Positions 16,654 to 27,389 of a DNA stretch of 37,269 bases are shown piece by piece. Source of the stretch: a bacterium (lineage in GTDB: Bacteria; Bdellovibrionota; UBA2428); assembly GCA_009991595.1 (NCBI GenBank), contig JAACVK010000048.1, forward strand, positions 1-37,269, in the 5' to 3' direction. Made by a program: the position numbers and the translations under genes. Within the stretch, counting starts at the first letter, position 1. Every line of letters begins with the position of its first letter. The notes beneath the pieces are model-generated. The model was not told the DNA's origin. It saw only the letters and a program-made list of their open reading frames with translations, and made no database searches.

Positions 16654-18057
16654 CTAGGAATTAGGGCAGGAGGTAAAAACTTCCATTTTTTCCTCATCGC
16701 GAAAGTCTTGAACCCTACACCAGTTCTTACGCTCTAACTCTTTTCGACGAGCCGAGCTGCCTTCGTGAAGGATATAAACATAACCAGATTGAGCCTCTGG
16801 CGCAGAAAAGTCTTTGCCTTCAAGATAAGCATATTCGCTGAACACATCTGCATACCAAGTCCAGGCACTTAAAACCAAAAAGTTATTAGGCAAGGTAGAA
16901 GAATCAAAATACAGATTGGTAACTTCCTGCTCGCTCTTGATCGATTGAACATAGCGCAAAGAGGACCAAAGCTTTTTTGGCCCCTTGGTTGCAACGACTC
17001 CGCAACTAACCAGCGCAGCAAACAAACAAACAATCAAAGAAACTTTTTGTAGCTTTAACTTTTCTAAAGCCTTCAGTTTCTCAAAAAGATACCCAAAAAC
17101 AAGTCCGGCAGAAATAGCTACCCAAGGCAAAAGAGTCACCCAGATGTTTTCGCCATACCTATTCTTTGATAAATACATAAAGGCAAAACTTGTGAACCCC
17201 AACAACGGAACAAACTTTAGTCGCCACTCAACCCCCTTCAGAAAGGGTAAGACAAATACAAAGGGCAAAAAATAATTGGAATCCTTAAATAGCAGAGTCC
17301 AAAAATCGGAATTTAAAAAATTTCGCCACTGAACCCCTAAGCCAAAGCGTGAAGTTACTTGTCTATCCCAGTATATCTCAAAGAAATGTGGGACCTTGCT
17401 ACTATAAAGCGCAAGCCCAAAAAGACTTAGAGGGAAAATCACCCCAGCACTAAAAGCCAGCAAGTTAGACAAGCGTCTGGGACGAAGAAGTAGAATAACT
17501 CCAATCACTGGGAAGAAGCCAAGAACCGTAAGCCCCTTGTAAAGAAAGGAAAGGAAAAGGCAAAGTCCTGCGGTTTTGAAGTGCATTTTCCATAGAAAGT
17601 AGAAACAAAACAAACCCCAAAACAAGCATCCCGCATCAAGACTTGGCGAAATAAACCAACGAGTAAAATAGGACATAGTCGCCAAAAAAAAGACACAGCA
17701 ATATGCTGACCATCTATTTGAAAGCTCTTGCACAGAAACAAACACCAAAAGAAACAAAGCCCAAAGATAAAAAAGATTAGGCAACCTTGCCGCCATATCG
17801 CTGAAGCCAAAAATCCTCATAGAAAGAGCGGACAACCAAAACCCTAAATGAGGGTGCTCAAAAAACGTGGGAAAATCCACCTGTTGACCGTAAAGCTCAA
17901 AAAGCTCTCCTGTTCGAACGATGTTTCGAGCAATAGAGGCATACAACACAGAGTCCTGCTCGAGAAGGGAGTGAAAAGCAGGAAAACCTGCCACCGCCAA
18001 CATTAAAAAAAAGAAACTAAGAGCAGGAACTAAGTAAGGTCGATAACTCATTCTCAT
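16654..18057 (-). CDS. GT39/ArnT-like membrane glycosyltransferase
   Basis: A 467-residue protein with about ten transmembrane helices and the first-loop acidic motif EQDSVLYASIARNIVRTGE followed by FEHPHLGFWLSALSMRIFG. This is the layout of dolichyl-phosphate-mannose-protein mannosyltransferase-like (PMT_2) enzymes, which use polyprenyl-phosphate sugars at the periplasmic face. The C-terminal about 110 residues form a soluble domain. The acceptor is unknown. ATG 18057 or GTG 18066 are both possible; neither has a clear ribosome binding site. It follows the glutaredoxin-MauE gene by only a few bases and probably shares the transcript that begins with the glucan synthase. Confidence 0.8.
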   Translation of the reverse strand: MRMSYRPYLVPALSFFFLMLAVAGFPAFHSLLEQDSVLYASIARNIVRTGELFELYGQQVDFPTFFEHPHLGFWLSALSMRIFGFSDMAARLPNLFYLWALFLLVFVSVQELSNRWSAYCCVFFLATMSYFTRWFISPSLDAGCLFWGLFCFYFLWKMHFKTAGLCLFLSFLYKGLTVLGFFPVIGVILLLRPRRLSNLLAFSAGVIFPLSLFGLALYSSKVPHFFEIYWDRQVTSRFGLGVQWRNFLNSDFWTLLFKDSNYFLPFVFVLPFLKGVEWRLKFVPLLGFTSFAFMYLSKNRYGENIWVTLLPWVAISAGLVFGYLFEKLKALEKLKLQKVSLIVCLFAALVSCGVVATKGPKKLWSSLRYVQSIKSEQEVTNLYFDSSTLPNNFLVLSAWTWYADVFSEYAYLEGKDFSAPEAQSGYVYILHEGSSARRKELERKNWCRVQDFRDEEKMEVFTSCPNS

Positions 18058-18070
18058 ATTGAACACTTGT

Positions 18071-18769
18071 TCAAAGGATTAAGAAGATTCCCATTATCAC
18101 CATTGCCAAATTTTCTGAAAGACTCACAAAACCCAAGGGTAGATTCGAGTCTCCACCAATACAAGCACAATTTAGATCTTTCTTATCAATATAGACCGCC
18201 TTCGTAATGGAAATCACGCCAAGCAAACCGACCACAATACTTAAGCTCCCCGAAGCCGTAGAGTAAAGAGAAGACAGAAACAACAAACCGATGAACAACT
18301 CCAAAAATGGGTAAACATTTGCGTAAGAAGGAATCACCCTAGCTAACAAATCATATTCTCTAAAACCTTCTTTAAAGCCTGACACATTCATCAGCTTCAA
18401 ACAGGCTAGTATGCTCAAAAAATACCCCATAAAACTAAGCATTTTAAATCCCGTTGCTACACTTAAAGCAAGCGCCACGGAGAAAACGGCAATGATCGGG
18501 GCGTAACTTGTTTTCTTAGCCTCTGACTCAACCTTAACCCCAAACTCTTCTGCTAAATCAGTGTAACCGCCAATGCGCTTACCTTGAAAAAAAATCTGAG
18601 GAACTGTTTTCACAGAGTATTTATTTTTAAACTCTTCCACCTCTTGATTGGATGAAAAAAGGTGATCATCGAATTGTTTTTTTTCTCTTTCTAAAAGAGA
18701 AACAGCCTTCTTTCCCCAGGGACACGTTTCATTTCTATAGACCTTATATTCTTTAACTTCTTGGCTCAT
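18071..18769 (-). CDS. Glutaredoxin-MauE/DoxX-like membrane fusion
   Basis: The N-terminal about 80 residues are a glutaredoxin: EYKVYRNETCPWGKKA with C16-P-W-G, a monothiol form of the redox site, plus VKTVPQIFFQGKRIGGYTDL (cis-Pro and glutathione-binding GG). The rest has four hydrophobic helices and ends with LNCACIGGDSNLPLGFVSLSENLAMVI, which is typical of MauE-like membrane proteins; the CAC pair may exchange disulfides. I infer electron transfer across the inner membrane to a periplasmic thiol partner. ATG 18769 is chosen because the domain starts there. The frame stays open to ATG 18850/TTG 18859, adding a hydrophobic stretch, but that overlaps the preceding gene. Confidence 0.82.
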   Translation of the reverse strand: MSQEVKEYKVYRNETCPWGKKAVSLLEREKKQFDDHLFSSNQEVEEFKNKYSVKTVPQIFFQGKRIGGYTDLAEEFGVKVESEAKKTSYAPIIAVFSVALALSVATGFKMLSFMGYFLSILACLKLMNVSGFKEGFREYDLLARVIPSYANVYPFLELFIGLLFLSSLYSTASGSLSIVVGLLGVISITKAVYIDKKDLNCACIGGDSNLPLGFVSLSENLAMVIMGIFLIL

Positions 18770-18812
18770 CTCATAGACACTTAGCACAAGAAAGCCAGTG
18801 AGTAGAGAACCT

Positions 18813-21800
18813 TCAACTAAACAGAACTTCAACCTCGTGGACAACTCCATCGTCGACAAGCTCTATCGTATGAGGGCCTTGCTGCGCCCCAGACTGCCTA
18901 TGCAATGAAATTTTATACAGGCTAGTTTTCCATCGGTATTCAATGGAGAAAAAATCCCAACCTTTAGGGACTCTTGGCTCAACGACTATGGCGTTTCCAC
19001 AAAGCTCGAAACCCAAAAGTGATTCAACTGCCGCTCTATACATCCAACTCGCTGAGCCCGTATACCACGTCCAGCCACCACGTCCCACATGAGGAGAAAG
19101 TCCATAAATATCTGCAGCTGCAACATAGGGTTCGACTTTGTATTTGTGCAAACCAGCCCGAGTGGAACTGTGATTGATGGGGTTAAGAAGAGCATAGAGC
19201 TCAGCAGCTTTATCTCCGTCGCCTAATTTTGCAAAGGCCATTAAGGTCCATAAAGCCGCATGTGTGTATTGACCGCCGTTTTCTCTCACGCCGGGAACAT
19301 AACCTTTGATGTATCCTGGATTTAGCTCACCTTTATCAAAGGGAGGTGTGAAGAGCTTTATAAGCCCATCTCCTCTATCGATAAGAAGCTCATCTACCGC
19401 TGCCATAGAGCGACGAGCACGCTTAATATCTCCTGCTCCTGAGAGCACTGACCAAGACTGAGTTATCGAATCGATACGACACTCTTGATTGGTGGATGAG
19501 CCCAAAGGAGTTCCATCATCAAAATAAGCACGCCGATACCAGTCTCCATCCCAAGCTTCACCCTCAATAGCTATCTTTAAATCGAGAAGATGCTGCTTAT
19601 ATTTTACCACTCGTGACCTGTGAGCCACGTCATTTTCTAAATATGGAAGAAAGGCTTCAATCGTTGAATATAGAAACCAAGCAACCCAAACGCTTTCGCC
19701 GCGGCCTTTCGGTCCAACCTGGCTCATGCCGTCGTTCCAGTCACCAGAACCCATCAAAGGCAATCCATGAGCACCAACCTTGAGACTACGGTCGATGGCG
19801 CGGGCACAGTGCTCAAGAAGACTCACCTCTTGTTCCGAAACTTCAGGAAGTGTGTAAGAATCGTCAACTCCTTCGCCAAGAATGGGGGCCTCTATAAAAA
19901 AGGTCTTTTCTTGGAGGATTGAATCATCGCCTGTTTTCTTCACGTAGAAACTTGCCACAAAAGGCAACCACAAGAGGTCGTCTGAAAAACGAGTCCTTAC
20001 CCCTCGACCCGTGGGAGGATGCCACCAATGTTGAACATCTCCTTCAGGAAACTGATGGCTTGCGGCCCGTAAAATATGCTCTCGACTAATCTCGGGAGAA
20101 TTGTAAACCAGAGCCATTACATCTTGAAGTTGATCACGAAAGCCAAAAGCACCGCCCGACTGATAAAAAGCGGAGCGCGCCCAAACTCGGCAGGAAAGCG
20201 TTTGATAGAGCAACCAATTGTTGACCAGAATATTCATCGCCTCGTCTGGAGTTCTAATTTGCAGCCCACCTAGCAAATGCTCCCAGTAGGCTGCCGATTC
20301 ATGGAACGCTTGTTCAACTGATTCGTGACTGGAAAACTTATCGAGAATCCCTTGCACTTCCTCAATATTCTCACCTTGCCCGAGAAGAATGAAGAACTCC
20401 CTTGATTCACCTGGCTCCAAACTAAACTTATGTTGCAAGACTCCACAAGGGTCGAGACCAGCGCCCGAGGCCTTCGAAAGCTTTAGACTGCCAAGGGCAA
20501 TGGGATTGGCCAACGAACGGTGAGAACCAATGAACTCCCGACGGTCGCAAGTGTAATCTCGATTGGTTTCAGAGATTTGATGAAACGCAATTCGTTTTGA
20601 GAACTCGTTATTATAGGGATTTCGAGCCAAAATGGCCTGGGTTCTCGGATCAATCTCTGTGACGACAAAGGGCGCAGAAGCGCTACGCGAGAAACCCAGC
20701 GTCCATTCGACATAACTGGTGACGGAAAGACTCCGAGCCGCTTGTCCTAAGTTCCTTATTTTAACTCGAGTAAATTTCACTCGATCATCAGGCGCTACAA
20801 AAAGCTCTAAACTCTGCTGCAAGCCATTGCTATTATGTTCAAAGCGAGTGCTCCCTTGAGTGTGAGAGATAAGGTAGGCACTCTTGCTGCTGCGAATAGG
20901 CAAAGGCGTCGGAGACCAATACTCTCCGCTTTCTTCATCACGAATGTAAATACACTCGCCAGGAGGGTCGCTCACCGCATCGTTGGACCAAGGAGTCATT
21001 CTATTTTCTCGACTGTTCTCAGACCAGGTGTATCCGGAACCCGACTCAGAAACGATGAAACCAAAATCTTTCTTATTAGCTATAACGTTGATCCACGGAG
21101 CTGGGGTCCATTGATGATCTCTAAGAAAAATACAATAGGATTTTCCGTCCTCTGAAAAACCACCCAAACCATTAAAGAAAGTAAGCGAGGGCATAGTGAG
21201 TTCCGGAAGCTCTCGCGACTTCCTTCGAAGAGACGACACACGAGGGACAAGAAGCGGTGACTCCACAGGGCCAGAGTTTACACGTTTAAGCTGCTCGGAA
21301 AGAGTGCCTTTGCCCGCTCGAAGTATAACCCGAGCTGCGCTCCGCAAAAGCATGAGATCCTCCTCGGGGATGATGTCTGAACGCCTAAGAAAAACTCCGC
21401 CAGGTTTGTCGAGAAGAGCCTTCGATCCACAAACACGAATTTGCCTCTGTAATTCGTCTTGAAGACCTTGAAAGTAACTAGGAGCCCGCTCGTTAAGAAT
21501 GACTAGATCAAACACCAAACCCTTGAGCCGCAAGTATTCATGGGCATGCAAAAGCTCACGCACCATCAACATGTCTTTTTCATTCCCAATGGACGTGAGC
21601 ACGATAGGAAGATCGCCGCTGATGCCGTAAGCCCAGAGGCCTGTCTGAGATTTTGTGTTCTGTGCCAGCACATGAGGCCGGGGACGCAAAGACAAGTTAC
21701 AATATACAATGTGGCTGGCTAAACTCTGATAGTTATGAGCTTTGTGAGAGGAAATATTTAGGTGGCGTAAATGGACCTGAGCTTGTGTCCAGACCAACTC

Positions 21801-24800
21801 AGCTTCACGCGAGAAAATGTGTGGATCATGGTATTTGTCACACAGCTCTAGCGCTTCTCGACGAGATTGAGCCACCCCCGTGGCAAAGCACAAACGGGTT
21901 GTTTGTCCAGGCTTTATCTGAACCATACGTCGGAGCGAAAAAATTGGGTCGAGCACCGACCCCGTAGTATTCGATAGAGGCCGTTGCTCCTCTATTACAA
22001 GGGGATTGGCACTGCTTCGCCCTCTACCAATAAAACGGCTTCGATCTGTTTCATATTGAACCACCCCGAAATCGGGACCTTCAGCTAAAACAACATGAAA
22101 ACCGCAAACATCGGAATCATTAGCCGACCTCTTCCGACGAGTAGCTATCAAAGCATTCGTCTTGGGAACAAACTCTGTTTGCACAAACAAATTACTAAAA
22201 GCCGGATGCGCCAAATCATCTGCATAAGGAGCAAAGACAGCTTCGAAGTAACTAGTTACTTCGATCTCCATGGTTTGTGAGGAATGATTACTCAAAGAAA
22301 CCCGTCGCAACTCAACATTGTCCTCAGGTGAAACAATAATTTCGGTGTGCGTGCTTATTCCATGATCGCGTCGCTTTATATCTACACGGTCTTCAGAGAA
22401 ATTAACTTCATATTCACTAGGCTCTGTTCGAGTGGGCAACAAGCCAGCACTCCACAGGGCTTGAGTGCTTCGATTACGAAGATAGATGTGTTGCCCCCAA
22501 TCATCACAGGCCGCATCCTCTCGCCAACGATTAACCGCAAGCTCTCCGCAGCGCGAGTAACCCGTTCCAGTCGCACGAAGCATTACAGAATAGGTCCCGT
22601 TAGAAAGGAGCTGAGTTCGAGGAATAGCGAGATCTTGCCGCTTGAAGACACGGGGCATCGAGGAAACACGATAGGTTGTTGCTGGCTCAGAGAGAAGTTC
22701 TTCTTGACGAGGTTTGGCCAGGTGAACCTCTTGAGGGACCTTTTCTTGTAGCAAAAGTGCACTCGACTGAACCAATGGTTCTGCATGAAAGCGACGCTGC
22801 ATCACCTCGTCGTTTAGAATGTTATTGATTGCCACCAAACTCATTCCCTGATGATGGGCCATAAAAGAACGTAAAATAAAACTCTTCTGCTGAGGAGGCA
22901 GCCGCTCCCGCGTAAAGTCGATCGATTCAAAAAATCCATACTGCGAAAGCATTCCTAAATCCTTTAACTGACGAAGATTACTCAAGGCCCGCCAAGGATC
23001 TATCATGGCAGCCAGCATGGTCGAATAGGGAGAAACAACAAGATCGTCGCTTAAACCTCGCTTAAGCCCAAGCCCAGGAACGCCAAAGGGTCCATATTGA
23101 TAGTTAAGTTGAAGGTCACGGGCATTGTAACCGGCCTCTGATATACCCCAAGGAACACCTAACTTTTTTCCATATTCAATTTGACGTCCCAAAACCGATT
23201 CATAGGTTTCATGCAGAAGAGTTTTGTCATAATTCTCCATAACCAATAGAGGCATGAAGTATTCAAACATCGTGCCCGTCCAGGAAATTAAGGCTCGTCC
23301 TCCCTTAACCTTAGTCAGCGGCCTACCTAGGTGAAACCAATGCTCCTGTGGAACGTCCCCCTTTGAGATGGCAATAAAGCTTGTAAGTCGGGATTCCGAA
23401 GCCAAAAGATCATAGTAAGAATTATCTCGCCTACCATCGACGACATTGTAACCAATGACGAAGGTTTTGCGTTCTCGATCGAAGAGAAAAGAAAAATCCA
23501 TTTCATTGAACAGCTCATCGCAGGTGTGCACGAGGGTTTCGAGTCGAGCTTGTAAGGTGGTCTCAACTACATCGGCACCTTCTAATGACTGTTCATGGTC
23601 GAGAACAAAACCTTCAACTTGAGCAATGCTGCGCTCAATCCAGAGCTTCATTCTATTATACCCGTGCAGAATCGGATCGGAGGGCAAATCGGTTGCCAGG
23701 GTTGAGACAACATCCTCGGATTGATTCAACTGACCTAGCAAAATCTTAAGTTTCTCCAACCAAACGGATGACTGCTCAAAATTCGAAGTTTCTAGATCAC
23801 TTAGTGCCGCAGAAATTTCATCTCTAACTTGTTCTAAGGACACCGACAAATGCCCCTCTGTCGGAGGCATCTTCTGCTTGAGCTCGGAAACGAGAACACG
23901 AAGAGTATCAACTAAACCAGATTGAGCTTGAAAAAGATTAAAGGGAACTTTAATCCACTCAACACAACTTTGTTTGACCGCGAGCAGATGCCCTGCCAGG
24001 TTCCCACTGTCAACGGTCGAAACATAACGAGGATTAAGTGGACGAAGAGTCTGAGTGTCATACCAATTATAAAAATGTCCATGCAGGCGTTCTAACTTTT
24101 TGAGAGTCTGAAAAGTCCGCTCAAGAATGTTAACGCATTCGTTGACTCCGATATAACCCATGTCTTTTGCCGAACAAGCGGCCAATAGTTGAAGACCAAA
24201 ATTTGTAGGCGAACTCCGATGAGCAACAATAGGTCGCGGATCTTCCTGAAAGTTATCTGGAGCAAGCCAGTTTTCTTCAGCTGTAGCAAAGCTCTCAAAA
24301 TAGTTCCATGTGAGTCGTGCATAGTGCCGATAACTATCCCGCTCACTTGCCCCTAACTTCTCAATTTTTTGTTGTGGCGCTTGCGAGAGCCAGATTTTAA
24401 TAAATGGACTGACTAACCAAAGAAACAGTAAGGGTGTGGCGAACTCAAAGGACTTTGGTCGAATGAGCGCAATCAGAATAATATTAACAATTGCCAATAA
24501 GGGTCCAGGCCCTGTGATCCTCCACAAAGAGCTAGTAGCTAGCGCTTGATTTTGCGACTGTGCAAAGCTCATCCACTCTAGAAGCTTTTTTCGAGAAATA
24601 TGCTTTCGATAGAAAGTGCGAAAGATCGCATCGACTTGGGTCCAAGCTAGCTCGGGTAAAAATACAAGCGTAAAGAAAACTTGAATGAGAACATTTTGAG
24701 TTTCCACACCAAAACTTCGAAAGTGCCCCTTCCAAAAAACGCCCGTCTTTATAGTAAGAAAACTATCTGTTACCGGAACATAGGAAGGTAAGAAGATCAG

Positions 24801-27389
24801 CAAGAAAAGAGCCAAAGACCAAAGCATGGGCGAGCCCGGTAACAACGACCAAAACAACACAAAACACAGCAAAAGTGCAGGCAATACAAAACTGCGTCTT
24901 AAATTATCGAAGATCTTCCACTTTGAAACAATTGAAATCGTGTTGTGAACCGCCTCTAACTGCCTATTAGGAACTGTCCGCCAGAGCCATCGCGCAATCT
25001 GCCAATCGCCCCGAGTCCAACGGTGCAGTCGCTTGGCGTAGATGTCAAAACTAGACGGAAAATCATCAAAAATTTCAATGTCACTTAAAAGTGCGCAGCG
25101 AACCACTGCCCCCTCCAACAAGTCATGACTTAAGATATAGTTCTCTGGAACACGATTATTAAGAGTGGCTTGGAAAACATCCACATCATAGAGCCCTTTA
25201 CCTGTGAAACTTCCTTCGCAAAATAGATCCTGATACACATCGGAAACGGCCGTGGTATAAGGATCTAAACCAGTATAACCCGCAAAAATCCGAGCAAAGC
25301 GCGTGCTAGAGCTGCTATTCAGAGATACACTCACTCGCGGCTGAATAACTCCATATCCATGAGTTACATTTCCGCTCACTGGATCAATAAAAGGCTTGTT
25401 GAGCGGATGAGTGATTGTCCCGATCATCCGCCGTGCTGAATCTCGGGGTAAGCGCGTATCCGAATCAAGGGTAATCACATACTTAATGCTTTTTAGTAGA
25501 TCGGAAGGTGCCGTTGAAACGATGTAACTGGTATCACTCGAGCCTCGAAGCAAGCTATTAAATTCTTCAAGCTTACCTCGTTTTCGCTCCCAGCCAATCC
25601 ATTTATCCTCTGAAGCGTTCCATTGTCGACGCCTAGAAAAAAGAAAAAAATGCTTTTCGGCATCTGGAAAATACTCAGCATTGAGTTGTTCAAGACTTTT
25701 CTCCGCTAAATCCAGTAGTGCTTTATCACTGGGCAATGACTCATATGCAGAGTCTGCAAAGTCACCCAGAAGAGCAAAGTAAATATTTTTATCACGATTA
25801 GCTATGAAGTTAACATGCAAAGAGTCCACTAATTCGCTAACGCCTTGCTCACTTGTAAATAAGGTTGGAACCACCACCATCGTTCGAGCGTTAAGCGCAA
25901 TCCCATTCTTTGTATCCATCTTAGGCAATGACATGGGCTTTAAAATCAAAGTGACATAGTGATTAATGAGACCTTTAGCAAACTCGCTGGCCGGCAGCAA
26001 AACGAGAACTCCGGTAATGATAAGTAGCCACAAAGGAGAGTTCTGAACCTTTAAATAGGCAACAAGCAAAAAACAAACAAAGGCTGTCATCGCTGTAATC
26101 AAAGCAATGTAAAAAAGCTCTGGATTTGAACGAAGTAAACGCGCAGCCCTTTGCCTCAAAAATGGTTTGTATTGAAGCCTTGCCTCTAGTTCGTCTCGAC
26201 CTTTGTCGATTAGAAAATATCCCAAGTGACGCGTGATTAGTGGGTCACCATCACATCTATTAGCATTGGTAGCTAGATCAAGAGAAGCGCTAGCAACCGC
26301 TTCTTCGCTCACCCCAGAACGTGAAGCCAATTGCTCAATGGCATATCGATAGTTATCTCGAGTGCTAAACTCCATCTCTGCATACGCACCCGCTGGATCA
26401 CGGATCAAAATTTGATCGACAAGGCTAACTTCTTCAAAAATTTCACGCCAATCAAGCACAGAAAGCAAACGCATACTTCCTAGAATATTCCCGACCGTCA
26501 CTTGCGCGGCAGCTTGGCGCTGATGCTCGAGTTGAATAAGTTTCTGTGAGTTGGTTCCCTGTTCTTTAAGTTGTCCCTCAATCCACTCCATCACAGGCCA
26601 AACATCTGGATCCTGATCGCGCAGCCTTTGAACAAGTTGAACGATCAAGGCTCTATCAAAGTCGGTAGGGTCCCCCATCTCTTTAGCAAGCAATGAAACG
26701 ACTTCATCGGGGTTAACTCCATTGGCTTGAAGCCCTAATAGAATGTGATCGGCAAGATCATTAGCCTTTTCTCGATTGACTCGAGAATGCAAAACTCGCA
26801 AGGCCATCGGCTTCAGAAAATCAATCAGCGCAATTCGCAGCGATATGGATAGAGCCCAAAGCTCACCAATACTGAGGGGTGACACTGTCTGAAAGGAGAC
26901 GATGAATCGTCGCAGAGCATCTGTATTGAGATGACAATCAGTATGAGACAAAAAAGACAAAGCCAGAGCATAAACTCTAGGATAGTCCTTAAGAGGGCCC
27001 GACGAGAGCTTAGGTAGACCGTTGTAGTAGTGCGGAGGAAGGTGAAAACGAATATCTCGAAGTTGTTCTTCAATTACATGATAATTGTCCACAATCCATT
27101 CGGCCGCAGGCGACACTGGATGCTTCTCGTGAATGGCTTCGACCAGCACTTTATAGGTCGAATTGAGATCCTTTGTATGCTTTTTAAGAATTGGATTAAG
27201 CGAGCGCCCTATCTTTCGAAACGGGTAAACAACGAGCTCTTCGGCCAAGACCAAGGCATATTGCTCAAGTGCTTCCGCACTAAAGACATCTTCACGCAAA
27301 GGCACTGTGCTAACTGAGTCGGCCGAATGTCTAAAAAGGTGCAAAAAATCTTCAAATATCTTGCTCGAAAACTCGGAAGGTCGCTTCAT
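18813..27389 (-). CDS. ndvB: Cyclic beta-1,2-glucan synthase (NdvB/Cgs-like)
   Basis: At 2858 residues this matches rhizobial NdvB and Brucella Cgs in size. After an about 400-residue N-terminal region come membrane helices (about 430-480). A GT84 catalytic domain follows, with KYVITLDSDTRLPRDSARR and RLHRWTRGDWQIARW, then further membrane helices. Next is a glycoamylase-like domain (about 1300-1550: NSYYDLLASESRLTSF, WTGTMFEYFMPLLV, PWGISEAGYN). The C-terminal half has carbohydrate-binding beta-sandwich repeats and a GH94-like phosphorylase domain with MGSGDWNDGM near residue 2552. The enzyme initiates, elongates, trims and cyclises periplasmic glucan important for osmoadaptation and host contact. 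ATG 27389 is chosen over GTG 27401. Confidence 0.94.
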   Translation of the reverse strand: MKRPSEFSSKIFEDFLHLFRHSADSVSTVPLREDVFSAEALEQYALVLAEELVVYPFRKIGRSLNPILKKHTKDLNSTYKVLVEAIHEKHPVSPAAEWIVDNYHVIEEQLRDIRFHLPPHYYNGLPKLSSGPLKDYPRVYALALSFLSHTDCHLNTDALRRFIVSFQTVSPLSIGELWALSISLRIALIDFLKPMALRVLHSRVNREKANDLADHILLGLQANGVNPDEVVSLLAKEMGDPTDFDRALIVQLVQRLRDQDPDVWPVMEWIEGQLKEQGTNSQKLIQLEHQRQAAAQVTVGNILGSMRLLSVLDWREIFEEVSLVDQILIRDPAGAYAEMEFSTRDNYRYAIEQLASRSGVSEEAVASASLDLATNANRCDGDPLITRHLGYFLIDKGRDELEARLQYKPFLRQRAARLLRSNPELFYIALITAMTAFVCFLLVAYLKVQNSPLWLLIITGVLVLLPASEFAKGLINHYVTLILKPMSLPKMDTKNGIALNARTMVVVPTLFTSEQGVSELVDSLHVNFIANRDKNIYFALLGDFADSAYESLPSDKALLDLAEKSLEQLNAEYFPDAEKHFFLFSRRRQWNASEDKWIGWERKRGKLEEFNSLLRGSSDTSYIVSTAPSDLLKSIKYVITLDSDTRLPRDSARRMIGTITHPLNKPFIDPVSGNVTHGYGVIQPRVSVSLNSSSSTRFARIFAGYTGLDPYTTAVSDVYQDLFCEGSFTGKGLYDVDVFQATLNNRVPENYILSHDLLEGAVVRCALLSDIEIFDDFPSSFDIYAKRLHRWTRGDWQIARWLWRTVPNRQLEAVHNTISIVSKWKIFDNLRRSFVLPALLLCFVLFWSLLPGSPMLWSLALFLLIFLPSYVPVTDSFLTIKTGVFWKGHFRSFGVETQNVLIQVFFTLVFLPELAWTQVDAIFRTFYRKHISRKKLLEWMSFAQSQNQALATSSLWRITGPGPLLAIVNIILIALIRPKSFEFATPLLFLWLVSPFIKIWLSQAPQQKIEKLGASERDSYRHYARLTWNYFESFATAEENWLAPDNFQEDPRPIVAHRSSPTNFGLQLLAACSAKDMGYIGVNECVNILERTFQTLKKLERLHGHFYNWYDTQTLRPLNPRYVSTVDSGNLAGHLLAVKQSCVEWIKVPFNLFQAQSGLVDTLRVLVSELKQKMPPTEGHLSVSLEQVRDEISAALSDLETSNFEQSSVWLEKLKILLGQLNQSEDVVSTLATDLPSDPILHGYNRMKLWIERSIAQVEGFVLDHEQSLEGADVVETTLQARLETLVHTCDELFNEMDFSFLFDRERKTFVIGYNVVDGRRDNSYYDLLASESRLTSFIAISKGDVPQEHWFHLGRPLTKVKGGRALISWTGTMFEYFMPLLVMENYDKTLLHETYESVLGRQIEYGKKLGVPWGISEAGYNARDLQLNYQYGPFGVPGLGLKRGLSDDLVVSPYSTMLAAMIDPWRALSNLRQLKDLGMLSQYGFFESIDFTRERLPPQQKSFILRSFMAHHQGMSLVAINNILNDEVMQRRFHAEPLVQSSALLLQEKVPQEVHLAKPRQEELLSEPATTYRVSSMPRVFKRQDLAIPRTQLLSNGTYSVMLRATGTGYSRCGELAVNRWREDAACDDWGQHIYLRNRSTQALWSAGLLPTRTEPSEYEVNFSEDRVDIKRRDHGISTHTEIIVSPEDNVELRRVSLSNHSSQTMEIEVTSYFEAVFAPYADDLAHPAFSNLFVQTEFVPKTNALIATRRKRSANDSDVCGFHVVLAEGPDFGVVQYETDRSRFIGRGRSSANPLVIEEQRPLSNTTGSVLDPIFSLRRMVQIKPGQTTRLCFATGVAQSRREALELCDKYHDPHIFSREAELVWTQAQVHLRHLNISSHKAHNYQSLASHIVYCNLSLRPRPHVLAQNTKSQTGLWAYGISGDLPIVLTSIGNEKDMLMVRELLHAHEYLRLKGLVFDLVILNERAPSYFQGLQDELQRQIRVCGSKALLDKPGGVFLRRSDIIPEEDLMLLRSAARVILRAGKGTLSEQLKRVNSGPVESPLLVPRVSSLRRKSRELPELTMPSLTFFNGLGGFSEDGKSYCIFLRDHQWTPAPWINVIANKKDFGFIVSESGSGYTWSENSRENRMTPWSNDAVSDPPGECIYIRDEESGEYWSPTPLPIRSSKSAYLISHTQGSTRFEHNSNGLQQSLELFVAPDDRVKFTRVKIRNLGQAARSLSVTSYVEWTLGFSRSASAPFVVTEIDPRTQAILARNPYNNEFSKRIAFHQISETNRDYTCDRREFIGSHRSLANPIALGSLKLSKASGAGLDPCGVLQHKFSLEPGESREFFILLGQGENIEEVQGILDKFSSHESVEQAFHESAAYWEHLLGGLQIRTPDEAMNILVNNWLLYQTLSCRVWARSAFYQSGGAFGFRDQLQDVMALVYNSPEISREHILRAASHQFPEGDVQHWWHPPTGRGVRTRFSDDLLWLPFVASFYVKKTGDDSILQEKTFFIEAPILGEGVDDSYTLPEVSEQEVSLLEHCARAIDRSLKVGAHGLPLMGSGDWNDGMSQVGPKGRGESVWVAWFLYSTIEAFLPYLENDVAHRSRVVKYKQHLLDLKIAIEGEAWDGDWYRRAYFDDGTPLGSSTNQECRIDSITQSWSVLSGAGDIKRARRSMAAVDELLIDRGDGLIKLFTPPFDKGELNPGYIKGYVPGVRENGGQYTHAALWTLMAFAKLGDGDKAAELYALLNPINHSSTRAGLHKYKVEPYVAAADIYGLSPHVGRGGWTWYTGSASWMYRAAVESLLGFELCGNAIVVEPRVPKGWDFFSIEYRWKTSLYKISLHRQSGAQQGPHTIELVDDGVVHEVEVLFS

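Noticed and set aside
22347..22751. 134-residue plus-strand ORF inside the glucan synthase gene
   Set aside because: It is antisense to a strongly conserved coding region, has low-complexity shadow composition and no recognisable motif.
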